From Lumbricus terrestris (Eukaryota; Annelida; Clitellata; Crassiclitellata; Lumbricidae): a stretch of DNA of 64,000 bases. A program made the position numbers and the translations under genes. Positions 63,250-64,000 of this stretch are shown here, one piece after another. Location: contig OX457036.1 of the NCBI GenBank assembly GCA_949752735.1, forward strand, positions 158,501 through 222,500. The letters run 5' to 3'. Numbering within the stretch: position 1 is the first letter of the stretch; each line of letters opens with the position of its first letter. The notes beneath the pieces were generated by a model. It searched no databases. It worked only from the letters and a program-made list of their open reading frames with translations, and was not told the DNA's origin.

Positions 63250-64000
63250 AAAACAGGATATGCAGTAAAGAAGAAAAGAAGCATTGCCTTTTGGGTAATG
63301 GCGACAACGTGCTAAGTTGCTTCGATTGCTGTTTTTTTTTCTTCTAGAAATTAACTTTTCCTATCTACCTCTTAACACATTTCGCGATTATAAAATAACG
63401 TTTATCTTCATCTCCATGAATGCAAACATTGAGAAATAGGTTGCTTTGTTAAGCATTTACTTTGAGTCGTTACTGGTGTATTTTGTGTTTCCAAATCAGC
63501 CTTGGTTGTGTTGAGTGCCCCTGTGGGGGCAAGATGGCGTGGCAAGTTGGCGGAACGCGACCAGTGCCAAACCTGGTGGCATGAAGCGTGTTTAACCTAT
63601 GAAGGACGTGGAAGCTTTATTTGCGAGTTTTGTTGAGACTTCTAATAACAAAACACGTTGCAATTGTATTCAAAAAATTTATGTATCATCTTTATCGAGA
63701 CTGAATTTCTTAACCAATACAAATTTATATAGTTTGAGACTTTTGTCGATAAACAAGGAAACTGCAAAGTTGTAGGCCTATACCTTGCTAATTTACTAAT
63801 GTAAAATTTTCTTACATCTTTATTAATGGTGAAGGTTTTAAAACTGAAACAAACACAGTCCCAAGCTTGGGACCACCAATTTTCCACCATTGAAAATAGA
63901 TAAATTGTATGTCTAGATTGTCAACCATCTTGCCCCAAGCAGGCAACCAACTTGCCCCATCACAGGAGCAGGTTGGTTGACTTTCATAAAAATGTTTAAG
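63250..64000. other. 3' edge of the window, nothing firm
   Basis: No gene recognised. GGGGGCAAGATGGCGTGGCAAGTTGG near 63529 and the complementary CATCTTGCCCC...CCAACTTGCCCC near 63928-63958 could be the two ends of a small inverted-repeat element, but no target duplication was established. Confidence 0.4.

Overview
The window reads as nuclear DNA of a metazoan, most likely a marine invertebrate. The coding regions are split by introns with GT-AG junctions. Polyadenylation signals, tRNA-derived SINEs, LINE fragments and hAT, mariner and other DNA-transposon relics are present, along with very long microsatellites. The palindrome TAGGCCTA recurs throughout. This, together with the sulfotransferase-like gene, makes me lean to an echinoderm or other deuterostome, but that is a weak inference.

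Three protein-coding loci are supported. (1) 5.4-6.7 kb, + strand: a sulfotransferase-fold gene with an apparent frameshift near its N-terminus. (2) 12.26-32.86 kb, - strand: an 11-exon gene for a 703-residue SLC17 (sialin/VGLUT-type) membrane transporter. (3) 41.94-61.07 kb, + strand: an 11-exon, 608-residue paralogue. The two SLC17 genes lie head to head about 9.1 kb apart. Every intron falls at the same place and in the same phase (1,0,0,1,1,0,0,1,2,0), and all phases close into uninterrupted frames, so both look like working genes from one tandem inverted duplication. Both keep the TM1 arginine and the W-A-P-P-(L/F)-E-R-S motif. Both have lost the two TM4 glutamates that sialin-type proton-coupled carriers normally carry.

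The rest is repeats. 0-5 kb: GC-rich repeats, microsatellite and LINE remnants. 6.9-12 kb: MITEs and a SINE. 13-21 kb (introns of the minus gene): SINEs, LINE pieces, and a satellite array that turns head to head around a perfect 46-bp palindrome. 24.7-32.7 kb: a long first intron full of simple repeats. 32.9-41.9 kb: the divergent intergenic region with LINE debris and two MITEs. 42-61 kb (introns of the plus gene): a mariner relic, a 1.2-kb TIR element with a minisatellite inside and a perfect 9-bp target duplication, an LTR-like block, LINE fragments and large minisatellites. 61-64 kb: 3' flank with two more minisatellites.

The most unusual theme is that short tandem duplications repeatedly cover splice junctions of the SLC17 genes. 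The exon-1 donor of the minus gene is repeated four times at a 37-bp period. The exon-9 acceptor plus the first bases of that exon in the plus gene is repeated upstream. The exon-3 acceptor region of the minus gene is duplicated. The exon-2 acceptor of the plus gene sits in a CAG run. All coordinates and reading frames were worked out by eye; family assignments rest on remembered motifs, not on database searches.
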